Below are positions 7,082-7,623 of a stretch of DNA of 7,623 nt, piece by piece; position 1 is the first letter of the stretch; each line of letters starts with the position of its first letter. Position numbers and translations under genes: made by a program. The notes under the pieces are model-generated. The model was not told the DNA's origin. It saw only the letters and a program-made list of their open reading frames with translations, and searched no databases. Source of the stretch: Clostridiales bacterium (GTDB lineage Bacteria > Bacillota_A > Clostridia > Christensenellales > Aristaeellaceae); assembly GCA_012514855.1 (NCBI GenBank), contig JAAYZL010000268.1, positions 1-7,623 on the forward strand, given 5' to 3'.

Positions 7082-7139
7082 CGCAGGCGTGCGTCCATGT
7101 GCGGAACCCCCCAACGACCTACAAGGAGGAAAAATCCGC

Positions 7140-7623
7140 ATGTTCAAAACCTATTCCATGGAGCTGGGCGGCCGCACGCTCACGCTCGAGTTCGGCAAGT
7201 ACGCCGAGCAGGCCTCCGGCGCGTGCTTCGTCCGCTACGGCGACACGTGCGTCCTCGCCAGCGCCACCGTCTCCAAGACCCCCCGCCCGGGCATCGACTT
7301 CTTCCCGCTCGGCGTGGACTTCGAGGAAAAGCTGTATTCGGTCGGCCACATCCCCGGAAGCTGGAACCGCCGCGAGGGCCGCCCCGCCGAGAAAGCCGTC
7401 CTGACCTCCCGGCTGATCGACCGCCCGCTGCGCCCACTGTTTCCGAAGGGAATGCGGCACGACGTGAACATCGTCGCGACGGTCATGTCCGTCGACACGA
7501 ACAACTCCCCCGACATCCCCGCGATGATCGGCTCCTCCGCCGCGCTCGCGATCAGCGAGATCCCGTGGGCGGGCCCGATCGGCGGGGTCAACGTCGGCTT
7601 CATCGACGGCGAGTACATCGTCA
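7140..7623 (+). CDS. pnp: Polyribonucleotide nucleotidyltransferase (PNPase), N-terminal part
   Basis: The first 161 residues are visible; the frame is still open at the right edge. PNPase degrades RNA 3' to 5' by phosphorolysis and can add tails in reverse. The visible part is the first RNase PH-like domain. It begins [20 protein letters not shown], followed by [14 protein letters not shown] (32-45), [20 protein letters not shown] (54-73), [20 protein letters not shown] (78-97, the RNA-binding loop and following helix) and [15 protein letters not shown] (128-142). The ATG at 7140 is fixed by AAGGAGGA at 7123-7130, 9 nt upstream. Full-length PNPases are about 700 residues with KH and S1 domains, all beyond the window. 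No clear promoter lies between rpsO and pnp, so it is probably cotranscribed with rpsO through the structured gap, where autoregulation is known in other bacteria. Confidence 0.97.
   Translation, partial: MFKTYSMELGGRTLTLEFGKYAEQASGACFVRYGDTCVLASATVSKTPRPGIDFFPLGVDFEEKLYSVGHIPGSWNRREGRPAEKAVLTSRLIDRPLRPLFPKGMRHDVNIVATVMSVDTNNSPDIPAMIGSSAALAISEIPWAGPIGGVNVGFIDGEYIV

Larger units (their letters stand above)
6927..7105. repeat. Hairpin-rich element with imperfect terminal inverted repeats (MITE-like repeat or pnp leader RNA)
   Basis: The ends are inverted repeats of 27 nt. CGCACATGGACGC (6929-6941) is the perfect complement of 7091-7103, and TGCGAAA (6947-6953) is the complement of 7079-7085. 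A five-position poorly matched stretch separates the two blocks. Between the arms lie about 125 nt, considerably richer in A and T than the surroundings and containing four hairpins listed separately. The left arm also has a local palindrome, TTCGCAC/GTGCGAA (6927-6933/6946-6952). No convincing target-site duplication flanks the element and it has no coding potential. Its compactness and terminal repeats suggest a MITE-like or other intergenic palindromic repeat. Its place just upstream of pnp equally fits a structured mRNA leader. It fills most of the second half of the 323-nt gap between rpsO and pnp. Confidence 0.6.

Noticed and set aside
6927..7105. CRISPR array
   Set aside because: The repeats here are inverted and of unequal length, with no regularly spaced direct repeats or unique spacers.
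6908..7112. Target-site duplication around the inverted-repeat element
   Set aside because: The flanks share only short similar strings (GGAAACC on the left, GGAACCCC on the right) that are offset and not a clean duplication.

Overview
The window looks like ordinary chromosome from an anaerobic, GC-rich Firmicute, most likely a clostridial lineage. Coding sequence has strongly G/C-biased third positions. The phosphoglucomutase resembles the PgcA type of Gram-positives, ribosome binding sites are strong GGAGG types, and a ferritin-like/rubrerythrin-type protein sits beside a DUF1858 redox-disulfide protein, both typical of anaerobes. The lineage is an inference from these traits; no marker here fixes it below class level.

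Left half, minus strand (1-2621): a four-gene operon reads leftward from a sigma-A-type promoter at 2621-2593. The order is DUF1858 protein, ferritin-like diiron protein, phosphoglucomutase (pgcA), and the ATPase/GTPase ychF, which runs off the left edge. The last three are joined by 4-nt ATGA overlaps, so they are probably translationally coupled.

Middle, plus strand (2700-6378): a divergent promoter with an extended -10 drives diaminopimelate epimerase (dapF, lysine and peptidoglycan precursor), then trkA and trkH. The latter two are the NAD-binding regulatory subunit and the membrane subunit of a Trk-type potassium transporter. Gaps are 12 nt and a 4-nt overlap, so this looks like one operon.

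Right, plus strand (6418-7623): a third strong promoter drives rpsO (ribosomal protein S15), followed by the start of pnp (polynucleotide phosphorylase), the widely conserved rpsO-pnp order. The rpsO leader can be drawn as a three-way junction, a plausible site for S15 autoregulation. The 323-nt gap between rpsO and pnp is the most unusual part of the window. It holds a 12-bp GC-rich hairpin. After that comes a roughly 179-nt element bounded by imperfect inverted repeats and packed with hairpins, two of which are mutually exclusive with a third. This is either a MITE-like interspersed repeat or a structured RNA leader controlling pnp.

All protein-coding genes are recognisable families. The candidate novelty is non-coding, between rpsO and pnp.
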